From assembly GCF_004331485.1 (NCBI RefSeq), contig NZ_SJKD01000001.1, forward strand, positions 806,001 to 870,000: a DNA stretch of 64,000 nucleotides. Reading direction: 5' to 3'. The notes under the pieces were generated by a model. The model was not told the origin of the DNA and ran no database searches. It saw nothing but the letters and a program-made list of their open reading frames with translations. Shown here one piece after another: positions 1-8,610 of the stretch (its first letter is position 1; every line of letters begins with the position of its first letter). This stretch comes from Kribbella capetownensis (GTDB lineage: Bacteria > Actinomycetota > Actinomycetes > Propionibacteriales > Kribbellaceae). The translations under genes and the position numbers were made by a program.

Positions 1-910
1 ACCGGACTGCCATGTAGAAGATCATCCGGGCCACATCGCCGCGAACGGCGGGACGCGGGGCGAAGGAGTCCGAGTCCGCCGTACAGCCGGTGCACTGGGC
101 GACGGCCGAGCCGCCGTTGTCGAAGTCGAGGTTGCCGCGCACACCGTTCACCGACACGTCCTCGGGCCGTAGGTGGTGGATGTCGGTGCCGGGGCCGGTC
201 GCCGTACCGAAGTCGCCGTGGGACTTGGCCCAGACGTGCTCGCGGTTCCAGTCGTCCGGGTCACCGCCGTTGGTGCTCTTGCTGATCGAGCGGCCGGAGT
301 AGATCTCGATCACGTTGTTGCTGTTCGCCGGGTCCTGGTCGGTGTCCTTCAGCGCGTTCCAGACCTGGTCGTAGGTGAGCTTGGTCTGGCTCGAGATGAT
401 CGTGTGCAGCGCGGACTTCAGCGCGGGCCCGGTCTTGCCCTCGGCGCCGGCGTAGTAGTCACCCGGATCCGGCCCCGGATCGTCCGACCCGCCACCGCCG
501 AACGCCGTCGCGTTCTTCAAGCCCGGATGCGAGAAGTACGCCGCCAGCGTCCCGGTCACCGTGATCTTCTGACCGAGACGTCCAGGGTTGGTCTGCAGTC
601 CATACGACGCCCTGAACGCGGACGGGATCTGGACGTACAGCATCGCCGACGTACTGGTCTGCGCGGCCGAATCCGCCAGCGCCAGCGCATAGTCGTTCGG
701 GAAGTTGCTCCGCACAACGGTGCTGGTCGCGGTCGGCTGACCGACCACGTACCCCTCGACCGTCGCGGTGGATCCGTCCTGCCGGCCGATCGCGGTACTG
801 ACGGAGATCGTCGCGGTGGTCGCCGCGGTCGACGGCGTGATGCCGAAGCCGAGCAGGGCGAGCACGACGGAGACGACCAGGGCGGGACGCAGGGCGCGTG
901 GAATGGGCAC
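1..910 (-). CDS. Secreted endonuclease I family nuclease (3' end cut off by window edge)
   Basis: My own minus-strand translation from GTG at 910 gives an open frame of at least 303 residues that runs off the left edge. GGGAG lies 5 bases upstream of the GTG. Residues 1-29 are a signal peptide (RALRP then a hydrophobic stretch, cleavage near STAA). Residues about 30-125 resemble a small beta domain of the DUF6359 type. After a Gly/Asp/Pro linker (GGGGSDDPGPDPGDYY) comes an endonuclease I domain with the metal-binding signature NREHVWAKSHGDFG and then DIHHLRPEDVSVNG. Family knowledge: such enzymes are exported, Mg-dependent and cut DNA or RNA without sequence specificity, serving nutrition or competition. 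The C-terminus is not visible, so further domains are possible. The family call is firm; the linker domain name is tentative. Confidence 0.88.
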   Translation of the reverse strand, partial: MPIPRALRPALVVSVVLALLGFGITPSTAATTATISVSTAIGRQDGSTATVEGYVVGQPTATSTVVRSNFPNDYALALADSAAQTSTSAMLYVQIPSAFRASYGLQTNPGRLGQKITVTGTLAAYFSHPGLKNATAFGGGGSDDPGPDPGDYYAGAEGKTGPALKSALHTIISSQTKLTYDQVWNALKDTDQDPANSNNVIEIYSGRSISKSTNGGDPDDWNREHVWAKSHGDFGTATGPGTDIHHLRPEDVSVNGVRGNLDFDNGGSAVAQCTGCTADSDSFAPRPAVRGDVARMIFYMAVR

Positions 911-1008
911 GGCAACTCCCAGGGGCGGTTGGGATCCGGTCGCCCTCAGTTTGCCCACCGGATCGGGTCACCGAACGTCCGGCGGTGAAACCGTAGGTGA
1001 ATTGAGTC

Positions 1009-1049
1009 GGTGGGGCGGTGAGCATGTGAGTGACGCTCACCGCCCCACC
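1009..1049. terminator. Perfect 15-bp inverted repeat, probable terminator
   Basis: The arms 1009-1023 (GGTGGGGCGGTGAGC) and 1035-1049 are exact reverse complements around an 11-base loop. The repeat lies 216 bases past the stop of the ornithine cyclodeaminase-like gene and about 100 bases before the nuclease start, both on the minus strand. There is no T tract, which is common for actinobacterial terminators. An operator for the nuclease gene is the alternative. In the rest of 911-1264 I see no gene, RNA fold or repeat that I can support. Confidence 0.6.
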
Positions 1050-1264
1050 TGGGTGTATGGGCCCCCATCAGGCCGCGACGAGCCGCCGCGGGCTGCTCTG
1101 CCCATCCACCAGTGAGGCGCTACTGGCGGGCAGCACCTCACCGCACAGGAGGAGGGCACAGCCCCAGACGAGCAGCCCTCCAGCGGTGGCGTGGTGCGGA
1201 CGCCGTTTACGGACCGTACTCAGTCCAGCACGCGTTGTCCATGCCTCAGCGCGGCCGTCTCACC

Positions 1265-2185
1265 CTACTGACGGGAAATTGACTCGGAAGCAGTCGCCCG
1301 GGCCAGTACGGCGCTCGCCACCGCGGCATCCGCCGCACCGATCCCGGTCAGATCGGCCACCGACCGGCGGCTCCGGTCCACGCCGTCCCGCAGTACGGCG
1401 CCGACCGCCCAGTCGACGTCGTTGCCCACGACACCGGCCCGTACGGCGTTCCCGAAGTCACCGTGATCGAGGCACTGCGCGTGGTCGTCGGTGGCGATGA
1501 GCGCACCCGCGAACACCTCGACCGGCAACTCACCCTTGCCGGGCATGTCGGTCCCGATCCCGGTCACGTGCAGCGCGGACCGGAACGCCTCGGCCGGCAA
1601 CGGCTCCCGGGCAGCGGTCGTCGCGATCACGCACGCCGCGCCGTCCAGTCCGTCGGGCCGCGCGTCCAGGCCGTCCTCGGCGAAGACCGCGCAGAGCGCG
1701 TCCACAGCTTCGGGACGACGGCCCCACACTTTGACCCGGCGTAGCGGCCGCAGTTCGCACAACCACTGCACCTGCATCCGTGCCTGCTCGCCGGTCCCGA
1801 GGACCGCGACCTCGTCCACGTCGGGAGGTGTCATCGCGTCGGTGATCAGCGCCCCGGCGGCCGCCGTACGCCACGCGGTCAGCAGGCCTTCGTCGGCGAG
1901 CACCGCGGCAGGCGCGCCGTTCGTCGCGTCGACGAGAAGCATCAGCCCGTTGTTGACCGAGGCGAACGTGCTGGCGATCTTCACCACGAAGTACGGCGAC
2001 CGGTCGACGTACCCGGCCTTCACGTGGCAGTCGCCGGCATGCTCGGGGAAGTCCAGCACCATCGGCGCCGGGACCGACGTACGACCCTCGGCGTGGGCGA
2101 TGCACGCAGCGCGAACCGCGCCGAAGACCAGGTCCGGTGTGGCGACCCTCGTGATCTCGGTCAGACCGATCACTGGCAGCGTCAT
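1265..2185 (-). CDS. Ornithine cyclodeaminase / mu-crystallin family protein
   Basis: 306 residues from the ATG at 2185, whose A is also the last base of the upstream TGA stop (TGATG), so translation is coupled to the aminotransferase. The fold is that of ornithine cyclodeaminase/mu-crystallin: the mid-protein Rossmann stretch VAVLGTGEQARMQVQWL binds NAD(P) and the C-terminal motif DLTGIGAADAAVA is diagnostic. KIAST and LLVDATNGAP near residues 65-90 are also family motifs. Members include ornithine cyclodeaminase, alanine dehydrogenase, ketimine and pyrroline-carboxylate reductases, and sequence alone does not separate these. The company of an aminotransferase and a YheO-type regulator suggests amino acid or imino acid catabolism (inference). 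Confidence 0.85.
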   Translation of the reverse strand: MTLPVIGLTEITRVATPDLVFGAVRAACIAHAEGRTSVPAPMVLDFPEHAGDCHVKAGYVDRSPYFVVKIASTFASVNNGLMLLVDATNGAPAAVLADEGLLTAWRTAAAGALITDAMTPPDVDEVAVLGTGEQARMQVQWLCELRPLRRVKVWGRRPEAVDALCAVFAEDGLDARPDGLDGAACVIATTAAREPLPAEAFRSALHVTGIGTDMPGKGELPVEVFAGALIATDDHAQCLDHGDFGNAVRAGVVGNDVDWAVGAVLRDGVDRSRRSVADLTGIGAADAAVASAVLARATASESISRQ

Positions 2186-3312
2186 CAGCGCTTCTCCAAC
2201 CATTCGCCCCACACGGTCAAGGCCTCACCAGGATCGCTGCGCCCGATGCCGACCCGGAAGCGGTCGGTCGGGGTCTCGGTCAGCGCCGAGCTGTAGATGC
2301 TCGACGGCAGCAGCAGTACGCCGGCCTGTTCGACGAGGTCGGTGCACATTGCCTCGACACCGTCCGCACCGAGGTAGCGCGGGAAGCAGACACAGCCGCC
2401 GTCCGGTGCGGTGAACTCGAACAGCTCGGGATAGCGCGCGAAGAACTCGGTGAACACCGGCAGGTTCTCCGCGACGATCCCGCGGTTGCGGGCGAGCACC
2501 TGCTCACGAGCTCTCAGCGCGATCAGCGCGAGTACTTCGCTCGGCGCGGAGTTGCAGATGGTCGTGTAGTGCTTGGCGCGCTCGAGCTTGTCCAGCACCG
2601 CCCGATCCCGGCAGGCGATCCAGCCGATCCGCAGGCCGGGCAGCCCGTACGCCTTGGACATCACGTTGAGGGAGAGCGCCGTACCGGACAGGTCTGTTGC
2701 TTGCGGCAACGATGGTGCGGAGAGTTCCAGTCCGCGGTACACCTCGTCGCTGAACAGCGTGATCCCACGCTCGTCGCACAGCCGCACCAAGCGGTACCAG
2801 CTGTCGAGGGACGGGACCGCCCCGGTCGGGTTGTTCGGGAAGTTCACCGACACCATCCGGGTGTTCGGCCGGAGTGCGGCTTCGATCGCGTCGACGTCGA
2901 GCGCCCAGCCTTCCTCGGGCCGCAACGCGACACCGGTGACCTCACAGACCGACAGCGGGACCGTCTCTGCCGCCTGGTAGTTCGGGGTCAGGACGACCAT
3001 GTGATCCGCGGGCTCGAGCAACGTCCGCATCGCCAGGTAGAGCGCTTCCTCGGCCCCGGCGAAGCACAGTACGTCGTCCGCGCCAGCATGCTCGTACGTC
3101 GCGGCGATCTCCTCCCGCAGTGCGGGCAGTCCGCGCGTCTCGGTGTAACCGAGGGCCAGCGACTCCCACCGCTGCCGGCCGTCGTCGTCGGCCAGCGCGA
3201 GCAACTCGGCCAGCGACAACGTCTGCGCGTCCGAGGCGGTCAGGTGGTAGCGCGCACTGAACTCCCACTGCGCGAAGTAGGTCTCCAGCCGGAAGTCAGG
3301 CAGGGTCGGCAT
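2185..3312 (-). CDS. Class I/II PLP-dependent aminotransferase
   Basis: 375 residues from the ATG at 3312, which overlaps the end of the regulator gene by 17 bases and has AAGGAA upstream. Fold type I aminotransferase motifs are clear: NFPNNPTGAVPS binds substrate and phosphate, SDEVYRGLE carries the Asp-Tyr pair contacting the PLP ring, and LNVMSKAYGLPGLRIGW holds the Schiff-base lysine. The C-terminal RVGIGR supplies the carboxylate-binding arginine. It would act in the cytoplasm on an amino acid not predictable from sequence. It is the middle gene of the regulator - aminotransferase - cyclodeaminase operon, so it probably makes or uses a 2-oxo acid paired with the imino acid reductase-like partner (inference). 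Confidence 0.88.
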   Translation of the reverse strand: MPTLPDFRLETYFAQWEFSARYHLTASDAQTLSLAELLALADDDGRQRWESLALGYTETRGLPALREEIAATYEHAGADDVLCFAGAEEALYLAMRTLLEPADHMVVLTPNYQAAETVPLSVCEVTGVALRPEEGWALDVDAIEAALRPNTRMVSVNFPNNPTGAVPSLDSWYRLVRLCDERGITLFSDEVYRGLELSAPSLPQATDLSGTALSLNVMSKAYGLPGLRIGWIACRDRAVLDKLERAKHYTTICNSAPSEVLALIALRAREQVLARNRGIVAENLPVFTEFFARYPELFEFTAPDGGCVCFPRYLGADGVEAMCTDLVEQAGVLLLPSSIYSSALTETPTDRFRVGIGRSDPGEALTVWGEWLEKR

Positions 3313-3922
3313 CGGCGGGTTCCTTCCGGGCCTCGGCGAGCAGTTGATAGAGCGCGGACCGGGAGACGCGCAATGCGCGGGCAACGGCCGGGACCGATCG
3401 GCGCTGACTCAGGACGCCGGCGGTGTCCAGCTGACCGAGCACCTCGAGCCGGTCCGCGCGGGTCAACCGGTCGACCGCCGCGCCGCGCTCGCGGACGTAC
3501 GCACCGACGATCTCGTTGAGCGTCTCGGACCAGTCGTGCTCGAACAGCACCCGCGGCTGCCCGGCGACCGGTGCAGCAAAGGCCGCCAGCAGTCGCGAAG
3601 CCTCCTCGAAGGCCGTCCTGTCGACGTTGATGCACAGGACGTACGCCGGTTCGCCGTCGTCGTCGCGGATCACGGCGCTCACGCTCGACAGCCGGCGTCC
3701 GTCGGAGAGCGACTTCGGGTAGGGGCCGTAGACGCCCTCACCGGTCGCGGTCAGTTCGGCCAGCTCACCGAGCAGCGAGGGCTCACCGGGCTCGCGGCCG
3801 GACAGCGGGTTCCAGATTCCGGCGACCTGGTCGGTCACGGCGTCGTGCAGCACGACCTCGGCATGCGGCGACAGCAGCCGCGCCAGGGCGTCACCAATCG
3901 GTGCGAGTTGATCCGGCTTCAC
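3296..3922 (-). CDS. YheO-type PAS and HTH transcriptional regulator
   Basis: 208 residues with the layout of the YheO/DauR class. An N-terminal PAS-like sensor (about residues 5-115, with EVVLHD and GIWNPLSGREPGEPSLL) is followed by a linker and a C-terminal HTH (residues about 165-200, RRSVPAVARALRVSRSALYQLL). Family knowledge: this class often controls amino acid catabolic genes, for example D-arginine use in Pseudomonas. Here it is the first gene of a three-gene operon with overlapping reading frames, so it likely senses the substrate or product of the downstream aminotransferase and cyclodeaminase. Only 33 bases separate its start from the 3' end of the preceding minus-strand gene. Confidence 0.85.
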   Translation of the reverse strand: MKPDQLAPIGDALARLLSPHAEVVLHDAVTDQVAGIWNPLSGREPGEPSLLGELAELTATGEGVYGPYPKSLSDGRRLSSVSAVIRDDDGEPAYVLCINVDRTAFEEASRLLAAFAAPVAGQPRVLFEHDWSETLNEIVGAYVRERGAAVDRLTRADRLEVLGQLDTAGVLSQRRSVPAVARALRVSRSALYQLLAEARKEPADADPA

Positions 3923-3955
3923 AGGTGGACACTAGGTCCATGATGGACAGTTTGT

Positions 3956-4765
3956 CTAGGCAGCCGAGACCGGGACGCGCACCTGGTCCATCCGCTGTGC
4001 TCGCTTCAGGCCGTACAACAGCAGGCCGATCGAGATCACACCGACGATGATGTAGGTGACCCAGCCGCCGATCCCGTCCCAGGTGGTGTGCAGGGCGACG
4101 GCGAGCGCGTACATGCCGAGGAAACCGACGAAGTGCTTGCCGCTCGGCACGATCGCGAACCGCCAGAGTCCCCAGCAGGCCAGCCCGGTCCAGGCAGCGT
4201 GCCCGGCCGGTGAGAGCAGTCCGCGGATGAACAGCGTCCGCTCGGCCGCCCCGACGCTCCCGTCGGACTGCAGCAGCGCGACGAAGGCGTACCCCATCGT
4301 CTCCAGTACGGCGAAGCCGGTGCCGACCGCGACGCCGATGACGATCCCGGTCCCGAGCGAGGTCCGGTAGCGATGCCCGAAGAACACCACCAGGATGGTC
4401 GGCACGACGAGCTTCGCCGCCTCCTCGATCAGCCCGACCCCGAGCATCGGCAACGTCCCGAGTCGCCGCATCGCGTCGTACTCGAGCAGGCCGGCGACGA
4501 CAACTCCGACGACGCCGCCGAACAGCAGCGACCCGCCGAGCGTCGGGCCGTCGATCAGCCAGCGCCCGGACCGGCCGGCCGCGAACGTCACGAACGTCAG
4601 CGGTACGACGAGGGCGCCGAGCAGGATCAGCGTCGGGAACAGATTCGGGTTCGCGGTGTCGGTGAAGACGGCGAGGACGAGCACGTACAGCGCACCGCCG
4701 ACCAGCAACGTGCCGAGCCAAGCCCATCTACGCGCCACCTGCTGTGCGGCCATGTGCGCTGTCAT
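3956..4765 (-). CDS. PrsW-family intramembrane protease-like protein
   Basis: 269 residues and about eight hydrophobic segments. The PrsW signatures are visible: GVGLIEEAAKLVVPTILV with the Glu-Glu pair of the active site, ETMGYAF, and GHAAWTGLACWGLWRF followed by ALHTTWDGIGG with conserved histidines. Family knowledge: PrsW cuts membrane-anchored anti-sigma factors in Bacillus, but many actinobacterial members have unknown substrates. No sigma or anti-sigma gene adjoins it. Two starts are possible: ATG 4765, with GGAGG only 1 base before it, or ATG 4753, 13 bases from the same GGAGG. I give the longer form. It is a separate unit, in tandem with the regulator operon and divergent from the subtilase. 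Confidence 0.82.
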   Translation of the reverse strand: MTAHMAAQQVARRWAWLGTLLVGGALYVLVLAVFTDTANPNLFPTLILLGALVVPLTFVTFAAGRSGRWLIDGPTLGGSLLFGGVVGVVVAGLLEYDAMRRLGTLPMLGVGLIEEAAKLVVPTILVVFFGHRYRTSLGTGIVIGVAVGTGFAVLETMGYAFVALLQSDGSVGAAERTLFIRGLLSPAGHAAWTGLACWGLWRFAIVPSGKHFVGFLGMYALAVALHTTWDGIGGWVTYIIVGVISIGLLLYGLKRAQRMDQVRVPVSAA

Positions 4766-4910
4766 GCCTCCGATGGTGCCGGGGCTGGCGTGCTTGCGCC
4801 ATGTCGCAGGGACGGCAGTGATGGACAGGCCGGATCCCCGTGACGTGATTGCAAACTCTGTCTCAAGAAGAGGTGGTCCTGCCCCCAACCTCTCGAAGGA
4901 GAATCCGACT

Positions 4911-7900
4911 ATGTCCCATCCACGGATCACTGCTGCCACCCTTGCAGCGGTACTGGCCCTCGGCGCGGTCTCGGTGACCCCGGCCGCCGCCGCGTCACCA
5001 CCCCCGACCGGGAACACCAGCCCGACGAGCAGTGCGGTCACCCTGATCACCGGCGACGTCGTCGAGGTGACCGACGCCGGTGGCGGCCGGAAGGCGGCCA
5101 GCGTCCACCCGGCCCCGGGCCGCGAAGGCGTCTCGTTCCACACCATCGAGGCCGACGGCGGCCTCCGCGTCCTGCCGAGCGACGCCGTCCCGTACATCTG
5201 CACCGGTGTCCTCGACGCCGACCTGTTCGACGTGGACGAGTTGATCGCCGACGGGTACGGCGACTCCGCCGCCCGGCAACTCCCGCTGATCGTCAAGTAC
5301 ACCCCGGGCCTGCGCACGTCCGAAGCCCTCGCCGGTACGACGACCACGCGGCAGCTCGCGTCGATCGGCGGCGAAGCCGTGGACGCGGCCAAGGACCAGC
5401 TGCCCGAGCTGTGGAAGTCCTTGTCCCCGGCGGTCGGTGCTCGCTCGCTGAGCAGCGGTGTCAGCAAGATCTGGCTCGACGGCAAGGTGAAGCCGGTGCT
5501 CGACAAGAGCGTCCCACAGATCGGCGCACCGGACGCGTGGAAGGCCGGCTACGAGGGCTCCGGCGTCCAGGTCGCCGTACTCGACACCGGCGTGGACGCG
5601 CAGCACCCGGACCTGGTCGGCAAGGTCAAGGAGGCCGAGGACTTCTCCGGCAGCCCGACCGGTGCGCAGGACCACTTCGGCCACGGCACGCACGTCGCTG
5701 CGACCATCGCGGGCACCGGAGCCGGCGCGGGCGGGACCAGGAAGGGTGTCGCCCCGAAGGCGGACCTGCTGGTCGGCAAGGTGCTCGGCGACGACGGCTA
5801 CGGGTACGACTCCTGGATCATCGCCGGGATGGAGTGGGCCGCCGCCGAGGGTGCCAAGGTCGTCAACATGAGCCTCGGTGGTGGTCCGACCGACGGCACC
5901 GACCCGCTCAGCCAGGCGGTGAACGACATCACCGCGCAGACCGGCACGCTGTTCGTCGTCTCGGCCGGCAACGACGGTGCGGACGAGACGATCGGTACGC
6001 CGGGAGCCGCCGCGTCCGCACTGACGGTGGGTGCCGTGGACCGGACCGACGGGCTGGCCGACTTCTCCAGCCGCGGACCGCGTCTCGGCGACGCCGGACT
6101 CAAGCCGGAGATCACCGCGCCCGGCGTGGACATCATCGCCGCCCGCGCGGCCGGGACGGCCATGGGCGCGCCGGTGGATGAGCTCTACACCGCAGCCTCC
6201 GGTACGTCGATGGCCGCGCCGCACGTTGCCGGAGCGGCAGCCCTGCTGGCGCAGCAGCACCCGGACTGGAAGGCCGACGAGCTGAAGAACGCGCTGGTCA
6301 GCACTGCCAAGACCCAACCGAACCAGAGCGTGTACGCCCAGGGCGCCGGCCGCGTGGACCTGACCCGGGCGGTGGCGCAGAAGGTGTTCGCCACCGGTGT
6401 GGCGGACTTCGGCCCGCAGACGACGACCGGCTCGTCGACGCGCACCATCAACTACCGCAACGACTCGGACGCGCCCGTGACGCTCGCCCTGTCCGTTGCC
6501 GTCAGCAACCTCGACGCCGGCAAGCCGGAGACCGACGCCTTCGGCGTTCCCGCCACCATCACCGTGCCCGCGCACGGCAACAGCGACGTACCGGTGGACC
6601 TGACCGCGGCCAAGCTCGACCGCGGGCTGCACAGCGGCTGGATCGTTGCCACCGGCCCCGACGGCGTCGTCACCCACACCGCGGTCGGCGCGCTCCGGCA
6701 AGGCCCGAAGCACACCGTCACCCTGCGGGCGGTCGGTCTCGACGGACAGCCCACCGGCGTCCCGGTCATCTCGCTGTACGGCGACAACTCGCGCTCCGAC
6801 GTACTGGCCTGGATCCCGGACGGCTCCAGCTACACCGCCGAGGTCGAGGAGGGCACCTACCTGCTGCACTCGCTGGTCGAGAACGGCGAGCCTCAGGACG
6901 AGAAGGTCAGCCTGTTCACCGACCCGAACATCGTGGTGAGCAAGGACATCGAGGTGGTGATCGATGCACGCAAGGCGGTGCCGATCACGATCCGGACGCC
7001 GAAACCGTCCGAGCAGCAGGCGGTGCTGAGCTACTACGTGCACCGCGAGTACGGCAACGGCCGCTCGATCAGCCACGGCGTCATGCACTTCAGCACGGTC
7101 AAGGAAGTCAGCGTCACGCCGACCAAGCCGGTCAAGGACGGCACCTTCGAGTTCTCGTCCCGCTGGCAACTGGTCGCGCCATTGGTGCAGGCCACGGTCT
7201 CCGGTGTGACCGGACCGCTGGACATCAACCTGCTGCACCAGTCGCCGTCGTACGAAGGCAAGAAGCGGTTCCCGCTGGTGTCCGCCGACTCGTCGTTCCA
7301 GGGAGTGAAGGGCGCGGTGGCGGTGCTGGACTCCAGTCAGGACGGCAGTGAGCAGGACCAGATCGCGGCGGCCGCGAAGGCGGGTGCCGCTGGAGTGATC
7401 CTGGTGCGGCCGGCAGACTGGTCGGCGTGGACGGTCTGGCGCCCGACCGGTGACCGCGAACCGATCCCGGCGATGGTCACGACGTTCAAGGACGGCCATC
7501 GGCTGATCGACCGGGCCGAGCGCGGCCACGCCACGATCGACCTGACCCTGACCACCTCGAGCCCGTACCTGTACGACGTCCAGCAGGTCTCGACCGGGTC
7601 CATCCCGAGCAAGATCGACTACAAGGTGACCCCGGCCAACAGCGCGCGGATCACCACCGGGTACGCCGACAACGGCGGCTTCGACTGGGCCAAGGAGCAG
7701 CGGTTCGGGTGGCGGCCGTGGCAGGAGTACTCCTGGAACGACTCGCAGCGGTTCGTGCAGACTCCGAAGGTGCGGGAGGAGTGGGTGACGTCCGGTGACT
7801 CGATCTGGCAGCACCGGGTGCACCACCTCTACACCTGGGATGACATGAACCCGCTGGCCGGTGGCATGACGACGCTGCCGCGGACCTACCAGAACGGCAC

Positions 7901-8543
7901 CTCGAAAGAGACCTGGTTCGGTCCGGTGGTTCGGCCGGCCACGGCACCTGGAGTGGTGTCGAGCCGGACCGGCGATCGGCTGTCGCTGCGGATCCCGTCG
8001 TTCGTGGACGCGGACGGGCACTACACGGTCGGCGAGACCAGCTCGGCCAGCGCCAAGCTGTCGCGCAACGGTCAGGTGATCGCCGAACTACCGGATGCGT
8101 GGGAGGACGTCATCACCTCCAGCGACACCGCGGCGTACAAGCTGGACCTGGCCACCTCGCGGATCGACGCCGACGGGGAGTGGAACTGGGCGACGAACAC
8201 GGCGACCTCGTGGGAGTTCCGGTCCGGTAAGCAGGCGGAGGACAAGGCGACTCCGCTGCCGCTGCTGCAGGTCGGCTACAAAGTCCCGACCGACCTGACC
8301 GGTCGTGTCGGCGCCCGGACGCACGTCGTCGGCTTCGAGGCACCGCGGTCAACCTCGTTGAGTGCCTGGGCTTCGTTCGACGAGGGCAAGACCTGGCGGC
8401 AGCTCCTCGTGGTAGGTGCCCTCGGCCACTATGTCGCCGTGGTCGCCAACGCCCACGACACCGTCTCGCTGAAGGTGCAAACCACCGGCACGGACGGCGC
8501 GAAGTTCACGCAGACCGTGATCCGCGCGTACGGCGTCAAGTAG
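4911..8543 (+). CDS. Large secreted S8 family serine protease (subtilase)
   Basis: 1210 residues from the ATG at 4911, preceded by AAGGAG. A signal peptide (about residues 1-28, cleavage near AAAA) is followed by a prosegment and a subtilisin domain at about 200-470. The triad is Asp225 (VAVLDTGVD), His258 (DHFGHGTHVAATIAG) and Ser433 (SGTSMAAPHVAGAAALL), with the oxyanion Asn354 (SAGND). Residues about 800-850 look like a protease-associated domain (AAAKAGAAGVILVRPADW). The rest of the long C-terminal half is beta-rich with no TM anchor, so the protein is probably released. Actinobacterial subtilases of this size commonly digest extracellular protein. It stands alone, divergent from prsW and convergent with the next gene across a strong terminator. 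Confidence 0.93.
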   Translation: MSHPRITAATLAAVLALGAVSVTPAAAASPPPTGNTSPTSSAVTLITGDVVEVTDAGGGRKAASVHPAPGREGVSFHTIEADGGLRVLPSDAVPYICTGVLDADLFDVDELIADGYGDSAARQLPLIVKYTPGLRTSEALAGTTTTRQLASIGGEAVDAAKDQLPELWKSLSPAVGARSLSSGVSKIWLDGKVKPVLDKSVPQIGAPDAWKAGYEGSGVQVAVLDTGVDAQHPDLVGKVKEAEDFSGSPTGAQDHFGHGTHVAATIAGTGAGAGGTRKGVAPKADLLVGKVLGDDGYGYDSWIIAGMEWAAAEGAKVVNMSLGGGPTDGTDPLSQAVNDITAQTGTLFVVSAGNDGADETIGTPGAAASALTVGAVDRTDGLADFSSRGPRLGDAGLKPEITAPGVDIIAARAAGTAMGAPVDELYTAASGTSMAAPHVAGAAALLAQQHPDWKADELKNALVSTAKTQPNQSVYAQGAGRVDLTRAVAQKVFATGVADFGPQTTTGSSTRTINYRNDSDAPVTLALSVAVSNLDAGKPETDAFGVPATITVPAHGNSDVPVDLTAAKLDRGLHSGWIVATGPDGVVTHTAVGALRQGPKHTVTLRAVGLDGQPTGVPVISLYGDNSRSDVLAWIPDGSSYTAEVEEGTYLLHSLVENGEPQDEKVSLFTDPNIVVSKDIEVVIDARKAVPITIRTPKPSEQQAVLSYYVHREYGNGRSISHGVMHFSTVKEVSVTPTKPVKDGTFEFSSRWQLVAPLVQATVSGVTGPLDINLLHQSPSYEGKKRFPLVSADSSFQGVKGAVAVLDSSQDGSEQDQIAAAAKAGAAGVILVRPADWSAWTVWRPTGDREPIPAMVTTFKDGHRLIDRAERGHATIDLTLTTSSPYLYDVQQVSTGSIPSKIDYKVTPANSARITTGYADNGGFDWAKEQRFGWRPWQEYSWNDSQRFVQTPKVREEWVTSGDSIWQHRVHHLYTWDDMNPLAGGMTTLPRTYQNGTSKETWFGPVVRPATAPGVVSSRTGDRLSLRIPSFVDADGHYTVGETSSASAKLSRNGQVIAELPDAWEDVITSSDTAAYKLDLATSRIDADGEWNWATNTATSWEFRSGKQAEDKATPLPLLQVGYKVPTDLTGRVGARTHVVGFEAPRSTSLSAWASFDEGKTWRQLLVVGALGHYVAVVANAHDTVSLKVQTTGTDGAKFTQTVIRAYGVK

Positions 8544-8560
8544 TAGTCACCACAGAGTTC

Positions 8561-8590
8561 GGCCCGGACGGTGCGACCACCGTCCGGGCC
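8561..8590. terminator. Bidirectional terminator hairpin
   Basis: A perfect 13-bp stem (8561-8573 and 8578-8590, GGCCCGGACGGTG) with a CGAC loop sits 17 bases past the subtilase stop and 20 bases from the stop of the convergent minus-strand gene. It can serve both. Confidence 0.82.
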
Positions 8591-8610
8591 GATCCGCTGT
8601 CCGGCGACGG

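Noticed and set aside
173..988. A 271-codon plus-strand frame at the left edge
   Set aside because: It is antisense to the nuclease, whose signal peptide, domain motifs and ribosome site are clear on the minus strand.
1050..1264. A possible riboswitch or small peptide in the gap between the cyclodeaminase and nuclease genes
   Set aside because: Only an 11-codon ORF on the minus strand and no recognisable fold beyond the terminator at 1009-1049.
4995..8021. A 1008-codon open frame on the minus strand opposite the subtilase
   Set aside because: It is antisense to a clear S8 protease with complete triad. Its product is Arg/Val/Gly/Asp-rich without any domain, a usual GC-rich shadow.
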